DNA from: a virus
Virus record (IMG/VR): IMGVR_UViG_3300042468_001259
Span: 1-62,534 of that record
DNA: 62,534 nucleotides
Strand: one strand, 5' to 3'
This document shows positions 1 to 7,870 of this stretch, in pieces. The stretch's first letter is position 1, and the number at the start of each line of letters is the position of its first letter. The position numbers were made by a program, and so were the translations under genes. The notes under the pieces are model-generated. The model saw only the letters and a list, made by a program, of their open reading frames with translations, had not been told where the DNA came from and made no database searches.

Positions 1-366
1 AGCTACCGAGGTGATAAGAAGTCTAATTAGCCAGGTTTTCATCTCTACATAGCTGTGGGCAGTCTGCCTAAGGAATTCAAACTCTTTAATCATCGCGGTA
101 ACGTCACGAACCAAGATTTCTAAGGTACCCTTTAGGCCGTTATTGCCGTCCACACCTATAGTAATATGTTTATTGTCTCTGGCCATGTCGCGAATTTCTG
201 TAACTGTAGCTCCTAGGGTTCTGAACTGTTCCTGGGTTGTGGAGATATACGACTCTAACCTTATTTTGATGTTAGTTATTTCTGCGTCAGTCAGCCTTTT
301 TTGACTTTCCAACTCAGCTACTGCTAAAGAAATGGCTTGAATTGAATGTTCGTCTCGAGGTGGCAT
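1..366 (-). CDS. Partial coiled-coil protein with C-terminal membrane segment (XhlA/holin-like)
   Basis: Open from an ATG at 364-366 on the minus strand to the window edge, so the C-terminus is missing; 122 codons are visible. It begins MPPRDEHSIQAISLAVAELE and has a long charged, probably helical stretch followed near the edge by the hydrophobic start WLIRLLITSVA. A short coiled coil followed by one terminal membrane helix is the layout of haemolysin XhlA and of several phage holin-associated proteins; that is known of the family, and the assignment here is inference from layout only. It is the first of five minus-strand genes that include the portal. It could equally be a small structural membrane protein. 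Confidence 0.6.
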   Translation of the reverse strand, partial: MPPRDEHSIQAISLAVAELESQKRLTDAEITNIKIRLESYISTTQEQFRTLGATVTEIRDMARDNKHITIGVDGNNGLKGTLEILVRDVTAMIKEFEFLRQTAHSYVEMKTWLIRLLITSVA

Positions 367-414
367 ATTTAGAAATAGTGGTCCGGGTTATGTTATACAT
401 AATTATAGGACAAA

Positions 415-783
415 TCAAGGCTGTTGTCGCTTGATAATTTCGACTTTTTCGGCAGGGTCAGGCTGATCTTCGTCAGAAATATAATAGTTTAATTCTTTTG
501 AATCGTAATCGGTTTTATCGTCGGAAACGTCATCACTGTCAGCGACGTGTTCCTTCTTACTTCCTCTGAAAACGGAGCGCACAGAGTCGTCATAGACTTT
601 ATTTACTATTCTCAGCTCGCTGGTACCTACCTCGCCCATATAGATACCTTTTCTTGGCATATCTAGAGCGTGTTCAACACAAGTCCATCGACTCTCTGGA
701 ACGCCAAGCATTTTCAATGCTTCTATTCTTTCTTTCGGTATTTTTTTACCGCTAACTACACAAGTATATACTTTGTTTGCCAT
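415..783 (-). CDS. Small acidic hypothetical protein
   Basis: 122 aa, ATG at 783, immediately downstream of the portal gene (the portal stop is at 785). The N-terminal half is compact, with C8-x-x-SGK-x-IPKER and a second Cys near residue 35 followed by EHA. This recalls half of a DksA/TraR-like zinc module, but only two cysteines and one histidine are visible, so zinc binding is uncertain. The C-terminal half is very acidic (runs of D and E with S and Y) and probably disordered. Translation coupled to the portal suggests a role in head or connector assembly, but no function is recognised. Confidence 0.75.
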   Translation of the reverse strand: MANKVYTCVVSGKKIPKERIEALKMLGVPESRWTCVEHALDMPRKGIYMGEVGTSELRIVNKVYDDSVRSVFRGSKKEHVADSDDVSDDKTDYDSKELNYYISDEDQPDPAEKVEIIKRQQP

Positions 784-784
784 A

Positions 785-2578
785 TCATTGTTGTTGCTGT
801 TGACCTCCTCCGGCAGCTTGCTGTTTTGCTCCAGCTAACCCTTGGGATTTTGATTGAGATGTCATTTGTTCTAGCTGAGCTTTTACTTGAGCATACAAGT
901 CCTGGTCGGTGGCCTTGATCTGCTGCAGCTGAGATCTTCTTTGAGCTGCGTCGAGAGGGAATAGCTGCTGCGCTATCTGCTGTGCCTGTGCGAGAGCATC
1001 CTGCGGCGTAACGCCTCCTCCACCACCACCCTGAGCAGGCATTTGTCCTCCAGGGGCTCCTCCTTGCTGTGGATTTCCCTGAAGCATCTGCATAACGTTC
1101 TGCTGAGTCGCCTGCGAGATCTGCTGCTTTTCCATTTCTTCTTCTTGAATTTCTTGTACAGTACGATCTTCCTGCATCTTTTTCCTGACCTGATCTTCGT
1201 AATCGAAGTTGTAGAGTTTGAGCAGTTCAGACCTGGCGATAGAGTTCGCAGAGACAAGCTGTCCAATAACACTCTTTCTTTCGATGTCGTCACTGAATGT
1301 AATCGGAATTAACGATATCTTGGCTTTGGGAAGCCCCATGATATTGCCGATTACTTCGCCCATATGGTTCAACAGAATGTTGTAATTGCTCGGCACTACG
1401 CTCCAAGCATTTTCAAACATACGCAGCATTGGGCCAGCAGCTTGTTGCTGAAAATTCATCTGGAACATCTCAATAGGGATGTCGAGAGCATTTAGAATAT
1501 TATTCTTTGCCTGTTCCATTAGCTCCGTAGGTGCCAACTTTGTACCGTCGCCACCTAACTGCTGATAGTTTAGGGGAAATGCGAATTTATGATAAGCTCC
1601 AGGGTCTCTACGGTGTTCATCGATCATCTCGTCGACAGCGCTAGACCAAACAGCCCCATTCTGATTGAGTAAAGGGTTTGCTGCCGGGTTAGAAGCATCT
1701 CCCATCGCAATTACACGGAAGGGAGCAATGTCTTCAAAGCATATAACTTCATTATATCTCTTTAATGTTTGAAGCATGAAGAAATCTTCAAAAATGAACA
1801 TGCTTGGAGGTATGGCTTTTCCATCTGTCCTCAACGTATTAGGAGTATCAAGCTTTAGATGAACAAAGTTTTTTGAGTTAAACGCCAGCATTGTCTTGTT
1901 AAAGACACATTCAAAAACGATCTTTGGTGTTTTTTTGCTATAGAACTTATTGTTCTTTGTCATTACTTTTTTAGAATATTGCCCAGGAATATCCCAAAAG
2001 TATTCTGCTTCTCCTGTAGTCTCCTCGTATCTGATACGAATCTCTTTTGCTGGCCAATGAACAACATGAATTTTTTCGACATCGTTGGCAGGCTTATCAA
2101 CGCATTCATGCTCTCCTTTATAAGAGCACTTCAAACAAGTCATGAGATACTTGCCTTTGTTAAACTCAAAATTGTTAAGTTTATCAATATTTGAAGTTTT
2201 CTTACAGCTAGGACAAGTAAGATATCTGTAAAATCCTTGGTTTACAGTTACAAACTCATTACCGTAAGCAAGCAGGTTTAAGCCAGCTTTAGAGCAAACT
2301 TTTTTCCATTGAAGCTTATCAAGAATTTCAACGTACTTCTTTTTGGCCTCTTCATCATCACAATCTACAGTCAAAGATGTAATAAAATAGTTAGCTATTC
2401 TATTCAGAGCTTGCTTATAAAAGCCGTTTCTAAAAAGCAAATGCTCTGCCCACAAAAGCATACCTTCGATATTCATCGGAAGGTACTGAAGAGGTATGTT
2501 GTAAAAAGGATTAGAATAGCGGTCTCTACCACTATTAGCTAGATTAAAGTAACTTTGAGGGTCGTCGGAGTTAATCAT
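785..2578 (-). CDS. Portal protein with zinc-knuckle insertion
   Basis: 597 aa. The portal forms the dodecameric channel at the capsid vertex through which DNA is packaged and ejected. Recognisable portal traits are the N-terminal wing (RNGFYKQALNRIANYF followed by LLAYGNEFV), a central stretch TELMEQAKNNILNALDIP and the stem or crown segment around AAGPMLRMFENAW. Length fits large-phage portals. Unusually, residues 122-151 carry two CxxC pairs (C122, C125, C148, C151) that would make a zinc ribbon in the wing. The C-terminal 130 residues are Gln/Gly-rich low complexity ending in poly-Q. It overlaps the 56-aa gene upstream by 8 nt, so the two are probably translationally coupled. No terminase or protease lies in the window; they may lie to the left. 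Confidence 0.85.
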   Translation of the reverse strand: MINSDDPQSYFNLANSGRDRYSNPFYNIPLQYLPMNIEGMLLWAEHLLFRNGFYKQALNRIANYFITSLTVDCDDEEAKKKYVEILDKLQWKKVCSKAGLNLLAYGNEFVTVNQGFYRYLTCPSCKKTSNIDKLNNFEFNKGKYLMTCLKCSYKGEHECVDKPANDVEKIHVVHWPAKEIRIRYEETTGEAEYFWDIPGQYSKKVMTKNNKFYSKKTPKIVFECVFNKTMLAFNSKNFVHLKLDTPNTLRTDGKAIPPSMFIFEDFFMLQTLKRYNEVICFEDIAPFRVIAMGDASNPAANPLLNQNGAVWSSAVDEMIDEHRRDPGAYHKFAFPLNYQQLGGDGTKLAPTELMEQAKNNILNALDIPIEMFQMNFQQQAAGPMLRMFENAWSVVPSNYNILLNHMGEVIGNIMGLPKAKISLIPITFSDDIERKSVIGQLVSANSIARSELLKLYNFDYEDQVRKKMQEDRTVQEIQEEEMEKQQISQATQQNVMQMLQGNPQQGGAPGGQMPAQGGGGGGVTPQDALAQAQQIAQQLFPLDAAQRRSQLQQIKATDQDLYAQVKAQLEQMTSQSKSQGLAGAKQQAAGGGQQQQQ

Positions 2579-2741
2579 TAAGATTTTGTTCTTTTAAATT
2601 TTCAATTTTTTCGGGGCGAGTCAGCTTATGTTTATTTGATTCATCAGCTACCTTGAATCCCTCTGCATCGTAATACTCTGCTTTCTTAGTATTGTCAAAA
2701 TCGCTAAGCGATTCGTCTGTAAGCATGCCATGTTTTTCCAT
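2571..2741 (-). CDS. Small charged protein encoded just upstream of the portal
   Basis: A short gene found by reading the minus strand between the portal and the next gene. ATG at 2741, stop TAA at 2571-2573, 56 aa, beginning MEKHGMLTDESLSDFDNTKK. It fills the otherwise empty 166-nt gap, its stop overlaps the portal start by 8 nt, and its start lies 3 nt from the stop of the gene at 2745. The protein is highly charged with no membrane segment or cysteine. Position and exact fit support a real gene coupled to the portal; the function is unknown. Confidence 0.7.
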   Translation of the reverse strand: MEKHGMLTDESLSDFDNTKKAEYYDAEGFKVADESNKHKLTRPEKIENLKEQNLND

Positions 2742-2744
2742 AAA

Positions 2745-3344
2745 TTATTCTTGATTTTCTTCGGGCACTTTAAACAAAATCATAAATCTTTTATGTCCAG
2801 ATGGCGAGTCAAAAATAACTCCTGGGTAATATACCGAGAATGTGTACCTATCTGCCGTATGTAGAAGCAGCGTCTCTCCAATTTTAGGCTCAAATACAAC
2901 AGAGTCCTCATCACTGAAGATGAGGAGGAACGCGAGACTATGTTCTATGACATGCTCTACTTTGGCTTTAATTTTACCAAAACTGTTTTCAAACTGAATA
3001 GTTTGTAGTCTAATTTCCTCAACCTCTTGTTGAGGTGTTTGTGTTTCTTCCGGGATATACTCGGAAAACGAGTACTGAAAAGAGTCTGATGTTTTCTGTT
3101 TAGCTCCCTTTTTCTTGGAGGTTTTGGGTTGACCGTGAGTAACTAGCCTTTTGCCTCCGTTACGTATAAGAGAAGTAACGATCGCTTTACCTTGCTCTGC
3201 AATAGCCTCAGGATTACCATACAGGCTAACTCCTGACTGAGTGTTTTTCGCTCCTGTAGCAGAATAGACCGACTTGCTTGGGTCGCTACTCCCGACGACT
3301 AGATCTCCTGTTTTGTAGCCTGCTATGTTGTCTGTGGGTGTCAT
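2745..3344 (-). CDS. Hypothetical protein, probable head/connector component
   Basis: 199 aa, first gene of the visible minus-strand operon that leads into the portal. Residues 1-50 are polar and Ser/Gly-rich, 65-90 are Lys-rich (KTSKKKGAKQK), and residues 110-195 alternate hydrophobic and polar residues as in a small beta barrel (EHVIEHSLAFLLIF, then GETLLLHTADRYTFSVYY). No family is recognised. Its place upstream of the portal suggests a connector, adaptor or tail-completion protein, but this rests on position alone. It starts 77 nt from the divergent plus-strand gene, so this is probably the operon head. Confidence 0.7.
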   Translation of the reverse strand: MTPTDNIAGYKTGDLVVGSSDPSKSVYSATGAKNTQSGVSLYGNPEAIAEQGKAIVTSLIRNGGKRLVTHGQPKTSKKKGAKQKTSDSFQYSFSEYIPEETQTPQQEVEEIRLQTIQFENSFGKIKAKVEHVIEHSLAFLLIFSDEDSVVFEPKIGETLLLHTADRYTFSVYYPGVIFDSPSGHKRFMILFKVPEENQE

Positions 3345-3421
3345 AATTTTATTGATTTTTCCGTAATGTCCGCTTAATGTATAGTATATCTAGCTCCTAG
3401 CAACAACTTTCTTACAGTCAA
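3345..3421. promoter_or_regulatory. Divergent intergenic promoter region
   Basis: 77 nt separate the minus-strand portal operon from the plus-strand gene at 3422. The AT-rich core near 3378-3390 (ATGTATAGTATATC) contains TATAGT/TATATC-like -10 boxes on the plus strand and TATACT on the minus strand, so overlapping divergent promoters are plausible. No convincing -35 box or Shine-Dalgarno sequence is visible for either gene. Confidence 0.4.
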
Positions 3422-4951
3422 ATGGCAAAAAGCATAAAATTATCTAAAAGTAGTACCATTGAATTGCCTGACATCTTTTCTTATAAGTTGGTTGTTAAAG
3501 CTGTGCAGCCTCAGGGTATGTCTTCCAAAATCTTTGTCAATCAACGAACAAGAAATTTTGCGAAAGGCTTGTTTGAGGATACTTTTGTCGCCGTGTGTAC
3601 TCCTGTTCAATTGGAAGATTTTTCTGAGGATTCTCCTTCTGAAGACAGCTCTTACTACAGAACAGACTCTATAGAGCTTGTGACAAGAACTCCAGAACTT
3701 CTGTCGGAGATCTTTGAGTCTTTAAAGTACGAAGTCAAGAAGCTCGTCACTGATCTGGAGGCTCTAGATGATCTTGGTCCCGAGCAGCTGTATGATATAA
3801 CTGGGCGTGAGGCTGTGGTCGCCATACCTGCTGCACCTACCATCGCAAGCGTAATAGGAGGATACACATCAATAATGATAAACTTTGTTCCTGCGAAAGC
3901 TGGAAGTATTCCTATCAAAACTTACGAATATAGTCTGGACGGAGGGCAGCTATGGAACCATAGAGGAATTGACAGCACTGCGTCTCCAATATACGTAACA
4001 CAGCTGCATCCTTGGATGACTTTTAATGTGAAAATCCGAGCAGTTGATTTTCTTGGAAATAAAGGACTGCCTACACAAGATACAGTTTATGCGTACACAA
4101 TACCTTCTCCGGACGCACCAACCATAAGTAGTGTTGCTGCTGCGGACGCAGGAGAACTATTAGTCAGCTTCATTCCAGCAGCGGCAGGAGCGAACCCTGC
4201 AGCGACAAACTACGCATACAGCACTGACGCAGGTAATACTTGGACGGAAAGAATTCCGGCAAGTACAGCCAGTCCATTAAAAATAGAAGGACTTTCCGAC
4301 AATACTAACTACTCGATAAGGCTTAGAGGCTTGAGTAATGGTATTGCTGGAGGAGGATCAAACACAGTAATAGGTAGGACAGCTTCTGTAATTCCTCCTG
4401 CAAGTTTCTGGACCACATGCACAGCCACACTAGGAGTAAGCAAACTAATATCGAATCTCGATTTGTGTCCTTTGAACTTCACAAGTTCAAGAATAGGCGA
4501 CGCAGTCAGTGGTATGCCTGGGAAATGGATTGTAGAACAGAATACAACTATACCCTCAGCTACAGATGTCTCATTTGAAGTAACAGGCAAATACTCCAAG
4601 ATGACTCTGGTTGTCTGCTATAGGAACGATTACGTGGATGCAGCAAATCCTGGAATAGGGAGCGCAGACGCTGACGGAAACAAGTATCCATATATAGCGT
4701 TTTTGCCTACCAGCAACATATCTGCATTTGGTATCGGAAGCTTTGTACGCCTCAAATGGAATGGCGTTAAAATCTTTGAGTTTTTGAATCAAGCGAGTAC
4801 TAAACCGCTGCCTGCTTACTTACCGTCAGCCTTAAAAAATTATGGAGATTTAGGTCGAGTAGGTCCTGGACAGACAGGAAGTATTGTGATTGAAATAGAG
4901 GCACAAGGAGATGGAGCAGCAGCATTCAGCTTTTTATTGGGTTACAACTAA
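3422..4951 (+). CDS. Virion protein with two fibronectin type III domains
   Basis: 509 aa. The N-terminal 135 residues (MAKSIKLSKSSTIELPDIF onwards) have no recognised fold and may anchor the protein in the virion. Two FN3-like domains follow at about 140-222 and 228-318, seen from APTIASVIGG, TYEYSLDGGQLW, APTISSVAAADAGELLVSF and NYSIRLRGLSNG. The last 180 residues form a beta-rich domain of unknown type (WTTCTATLGV to the C-terminus). FN3 domains are common on phage tail and baseplate proteins, where they are thought to bind surface glycans weakly. It is separated from the next gene by 165 nt, so it is probably transcribed alone or with read-through. Confidence 0.75.
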   Translation: MAKSIKLSKSSTIELPDIFSYKLVVKAVQPQGMSSKIFVNQRTRNFAKGLFEDTFVAVCTPVQLEDFSEDSPSEDSSYYRTDSIELVTRTPELLSEIFESLKYEVKKLVTDLEALDDLGPEQLYDITGREAVVAIPAAPTIASVIGGYTSIMINFVPAKAGSIPIKTYEYSLDGGQLWNHRGIDSTASPIYVTQLHPWMTFNVKIRAVDFLGNKGLPTQDTVYAYTIPSPDAPTISSVAAADAGELLVSFIPAAAGANPAATNYAYSTDAGNTWTERIPASTASPLKIEGLSDNTNYSIRLRGLSNGIAGGGSNTVIGRTASVIPPASFWTTCTATLGVSKLISNLDLCPLNFTSSRIGDAVSGMPGKWIVEQNTTIPSATDVSFEVTGKYSKMTLVVCYRNDYVDAANPGIGSADADGNKYPYIAFLPTSNISAFGIGSFVRLKWNGVKIFEFLNQASTKPLPAYLPSALKNYGDLGRVGPGQTGSIVIEIEAQGDGAAAFSFLLGYN

Positions 4952-5101
4952 AAAGCTGTTGCCTAGCTTCGATTTATTTGTACAGTCATAGAGCATTTCA
5001 ACAAAATCTGTATTCTAAACTCAGTTTGTACAAGGACTGTTCAAGACACAAATAGCTAAAAATAAAGAATATCCAGCTTTTTTTGAGAAAACTCATTCGT
5101 T

Positions 5102-5118
5102 TCACAAAAAATAAAAAT
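5102..5118 (+). promoter_or_regulatory. A-rich 5' leader shared with the gene at 11040
   Basis: The sequence TCACAAAAAATAAAAAT ends at the start codon of the metallophosphoesterase gene and is repeated exactly at 11022-11038, 1 nt before the start of the 960-aa virion gene. Neither gene has a Shine-Dalgarno sequence. It may be an A-rich translation enhancer or part of a transcription start region. Confidence 0.4.
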
Positions 5119-6610
5119 GAAGAAAACCGACCTTATTCAGCACTGTATCAAGCTAAAAAAGCGTAAACAGGGAATTGCCAAATATCTTGTGAGTCAAGGG
5201 TATGATCTGGAAGATGTTGTGGAAATTAATAAAGAAGTCTTGAGAAAAATGGGCAAGTCCCAACACAAGACTGAGGAAAAAGGGCACGTCGATAACGGTA
5301 CACCCCTAGGTTTGAAATTTACCGAGAAATACACCTACAACAAAGCCGATGATACATACGTAATGTATCTTAAAACAGCCAACAGTAATGTTGTGTTGAG
5401 CGGTGATGTTGTCAGAGGCATCAAGGAAAACTATTCAAACTGGTATAACAATAAGCACACCATCAATGAAATATCCAGGAATTACGCTATTCCTAGAAAC
5501 TATCTAGTAGAGGTGTTGCGTGTTCTTGAGGTAACTCACGACTCAGAGCCGATAACCAATGAGCAGCTGCAGGAGCGTGGTGTTGATGAGATTGCCTCAG
5601 ATCTTCTACAAAAAAAGAAATTCCAGCTACATCAAGAGTTCCAGAAAAAGAGCTGGAAAGACACGATAAGTTCCGCAGAAAAATGGAATAAGTTGCAGCA
5701 AGGAGTGCTTGATCCCTTCGCCAATTTCATCGAGAATTGGGAACCTCCTGCTTATTTGCCTGTTCAATATCTAAAAAGCAACCATAGAGGCTTTGACGAT
5801 AAAGCGCTTATTGTTGGTCTGTCTGATGTTCATTTTGGAGCAAAAACAAACAGTAAAGAATCTTACAGAGACAAAGGATATAGCTCAAAAGAAGCCGCCG
5901 AATGTATCAAACACTATGCAGAAGAAATCAGAAAAATTGTTGAAAATAGATCTTATCGGCTTAATGAGTGCGTGCTTGCTTCATTGGGCGATATTCTCCA
6001 TACGACAGGAGCAGGGTTCACTACCAAGGGAACTATGCTTGTTCACGATTGCATCAAGGAGGAGCAGTTCACTATCGCCTTCGACAGCATCGTATATCTA
6101 ATCAACACACTTCTGACGCTTTTCCCGAAAGTTAAAGTCAAAAGCGTTAAAGGAAATCACAACGACTTTGGAGACTGGGTATTGTTTAAAACACTCGAGG
6201 CCTACTATAGGACAGAAAAAAGAATAGAGTTTGATGTGTTTCAAACAGACCATGGATTATTTAAAGTAAAGAATACTCTGTTTGTAGCCTCTCACGGCTA
6301 TAGCGCAGAGTACAAGGGAAGGCTTCCTTCTTCTGGTAAGGCAAGAGAAAGCTATATAGCAAATCTCTTCTTGAGTAAGCCAGAAACACTTATAGGTGTA
6401 ACTCAAAAGGTTTTCCTGACCGCAGATCAGCACCATCTAGAGATGCGTGAGTATGCTGAGTTTGAGCACTATATGCTGAGCACAACAGTACGAGGAGACA
6501 AACATAGCGAGGCAATGGGACTCAATAATATATCAAGGCAGTCGTGTTTTATTGTAGACGAAGGAGGAATCGGTGAAATAGTTTACTGCTATGGAAAGAG
6601 AAGCCATTAA
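5117..6610 (+). CDS. Calcineurin-like metallophosphoesterase with N-terminal HTH-like region
   Basis: 497 aa. The C-terminal half has the full metal-ligand set of the calcineurin-like phosphoesterase family: D237-x-H239 (SDVHFGA), G291-D292, G346-NH-ND350, H393 (SHGY) and H439/H440 (ADQHH). The order and spacing fit two-metal phosphodiesterases such as the Mre11/SbcD and YfcE groups. Residues 100-150 (INEISRNYAIPRNYLVEVLRVL) look like a helix-turn-helix, which would suit a DNA-acting enzyme. The substrate cannot be read from sequence; a DNA nuclease or nucleotide phosphodiesterase are both possible. It overlaps the next gene by 20 nt. Confidence 0.85.
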   Translation: MKKTDLIQHCIKLKKRKQGIAKYLVSQGYDLEDVVEINKEVLRKMGKSQHKTEEKGHVDNGTPLGLKFTEKYTYNKADDTYVMYLKTANSNVVLSGDVVRGIKENYSNWYNNKHTINEISRNYAIPRNYLVEVLRVLEVTHDSEPITNEQLQERGVDEIASDLLQKKKFQLHQEFQKKSWKDTISSAEKWNKLQQGVLDPFANFIENWEPPAYLPVQYLKSNHRGFDDKALIVGLSDVHFGAKTNSKESYRDKGYSSKEAAECIKHYAEEIRKIVENRSYRLNECVLASLGDILHTTGAGFTTKGTMLVHDCIKEEQFTIAFDSIVYLINTLLTLFPKVKVKSVKGNHNDFGDWVLFKTLEAYYRTEKRIEFDVFQTDHGLFKVKNTLFVASHGYSAEYKGRLPSSGKARESYIANLFLSKPETLIGVTQKVFLTADQHHLEMREYAEFEHYMLSTTVRGDKHSEAMGLNNISRQSCFIVDEGGIGEIVYCYGKRSH

Positions 6611-7040
6611 ACAAGAGGTAGCTGCACAGAACATAGTCAACGATGCCTATGGTCTGCAAGATCACGGAGTAGCCTCAAGTCTAGCTGCCTCATCTTACGG
6701 ACAGATGAGAGCCACTCCTATTGCTCCTCTCACTGTGGCTGACCTGGTCGAGGCTGACAACAGACTAGCTAGATATCCAGGATATGCAATCAGCTCTGCA
6801 GGTTCTTCTGGGTTTGCATATCCTGTCGTAGGTGTGGGTGCGGCAGGGCAGCAAGAATTTCCATTTACATATGCTTCCTACACAAGCTACGGTTCTACAG
6901 ACCATATAAGAAACAAAGAAGATGAAGCCAAGCTCAAGAAAGAAGTTGAAGAACTTCGTAATGAGATTGCAAAAATAAAAGAGCTGCTAAATAATACAGC
7001 AAAAATACAGGAGTCAGAGCACAGAAAGATACCAGTCTAG
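6591..7040 (+). CDS. Hypothetical protein with C-terminal coiled coil
   Basis: 149 aa, ATG at 6591 inside the end of the metallophosphoesterase gene (20-nt overlap), so probably translationally coupled. Residues 1-100 are Ala/Ser/Gly/Tyr-rich without an obvious fold. Residues 105-140 (KEDEAKLKKEVEELRNEIAK) form a strong coiled coil. No family is recognised. The coupling suggests an accessory or multimerising partner of the phosphoesterase, but nothing in the sequence proves it. Confidence 0.7.
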   Translation: MEREAIKQEVAAQNIVNDAYGLQDHGVASSLAASSYGQMRATPIAPLTVADLVEADNRLARYPGYAISSAGSSGFAYPVVGVGAAGQQEFPFTYASYTSYGSTDHIRNKEDEAKLKKEVEELRNEIAKIKELLNNTAKIQESEHRKIPV

Positions 7041-7052
7041 TCATATATTTTT

Positions 7053-7075
7053 GGGGTTATTTGTGGTATAATATT
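7053..7075 (+). promoter_or_regulatory. Extended -10 promoter for the tRNA cluster
   Basis: TATAAT at 7067-7072 preceded by TGG (7064-7066) gives an extended -10 element. The upstream GGTTATTT is shared with the promoter near 9395. No clear -35 box is present. It lies 50 nt before the first tRNA and after the 149-aa gene. Confidence 0.65.
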
Positions 7076-7122
7076 ATGAATAGAGTGGGTAAACTTTCCC
7101 CCTCACTAGAAGAGAGTAGAAC

Positions 7123-7194
<72 letters not shown>

Positions 7195-7217
7195 CTCTGC
7201 TCTTTTTTAGATTCAAT

Positions 7218-7305
7218 GCCGGTGTGGCGGAATGGCAGACGCAACGGACTTAAAATCCGTTGGGGAGCAATCCTCGTGTGGGTTCGAGTCCCACCATCGG
7301 CACCA
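7218..7305 (+). tRNA. tRNA-Leu (TAA anticodon)
   Basis: Class II tRNA with a long variable arm (GGGGAGCAATCCTC). Acceptor stem GCCGGTG/CATCGGC, anticodon stem ACGGA/TCCGT around CTTAAAA (anticodon TAA), T-stem GTGGG/CCCAC with loop TTCGAGT. The discriminator A is followed by an encoded CCA (7303-7305), unlike the other two tRNAs here. It reads UUA/UUG. Confidence 0.95.
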
Positions 7306-7333
7306 CCTTGGTTTAACCTCAACCCTGTTAATT

Positions 7334-7549
7334 ATGAACTCTAGACTTACGAGCTCTTCGGAATATAAAGATAGCCGGCAACGCAGCAACTCAGTGTTTG
7401 GCATTGCGTTCACCGTACTGGCTTTGATCGATTTTTCAACAATTAGGTTTTTTGACTTGCCTGGGTTTGAAGCCTGTGTTGTATTTCTACTTGGATGCAT
7501 TTCCTCCATCTTTGCACTAGAGGCAGCAGTAAGACTAAAAATCCTGTGA
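7334..7549 (+). CDS. Small membrane protein between tRNA genes
   Basis: 71 aa from ATG 7334. An upstream ATG in this frame lies inside the tRNA-Leu gene and is rejected. Two hydrophobic segments are visible, about 24-38 (VFGIAFTVLALIDF) and 46-65 (FEACVVFLLGCISSIFALEA), so a two-helix inner-membrane protein is likely. It overlaps the next gene by TGATG. No family is recognised; a small holin or other membrane accessory protein is possible. Confidence 0.7.
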   Translation: MNSRLTSSSEYKDSRQRSNSVFGIAFTVLALIDFSTIRFFDLPGFEACVVFLLGCISSIFALEAAVRLKIL

Positions 7550-7782
7550 TGCCTCATAAAGTAAAGGTGACGGAAGAGTATCGGAGTTTGAATGTCTCTG
7601 TGTACAGAGTGAATACCTACCGTAAAGGTGAGTTTTTGCTTTTATACTACGGAGATCCTTTCAGCTCTTCGCCAGATATTGAGGTGTATTGGAGCACTCG
7701 CACAGAGCCTGTCAGTCCAGGCTCGTCAGAGTACACAAGCGCCAAAAATCATGTGGCCGAGTTCTTGAACAAGCATCGGTAA
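7549..7782 (+). CDS. Small hypothetical protein
   Basis: 77 aa from ATG 7549, which overlaps the previous stop as TGATG; longer in-frame starts upstream are shadows inside the membrane-protein gene. Sequence begins MPHKVKVTEEYRSLNVSVYR and has alternating beta-like stretches (GEFLLLYYGDPF), with no cysteine or membrane segment. It ends 5 nt before the tRNA-Arg gene. Function unknown. Confidence 0.65.
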   Translation: MPHKVKVTEEYRSLNVSVYRVNTYRKGEFLLLYYGDPFSSSPDIEVYWSTRTEPVSPGSSEYTSAKNHVAEFLNKHR

Positions 7783-7787
7783 AAAAC

Positions 7788-7859
7788 GCACCCATAGCTC
7801 AACGGACAGAGCAGCGGATTTCTAATCCGTTGATGAAGGTTCGATTCCTTCTGGGTGCA
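7788..7859 (+). tRNA. tRNA-Arg (TCT anticodon)
   Basis: Cloverleaf with acceptor stem GCACCCA/TGGGTGC, D-stem GCTC/GAGC, anticodon stem GCGGA/TCCGT around TTTCTAA (anticodon TCT), T-stem GAAGG/CCTTC with loop TTCGATT, discriminator A. No CCA is encoded. It reads AGA/AGG; AGA is the dominant arginine codon in many genes of this window. Confidence 0.95.
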
Positions 7860-7870
7860 CTTTTTCGCAG

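Noticed and set aside
4952-5116. Possible small gene between the FN3 protein and the metallophosphoesterase
   Set aside because: Both strands read; no frame with a reasonable start and length was found, only the A-rich leader at the end.
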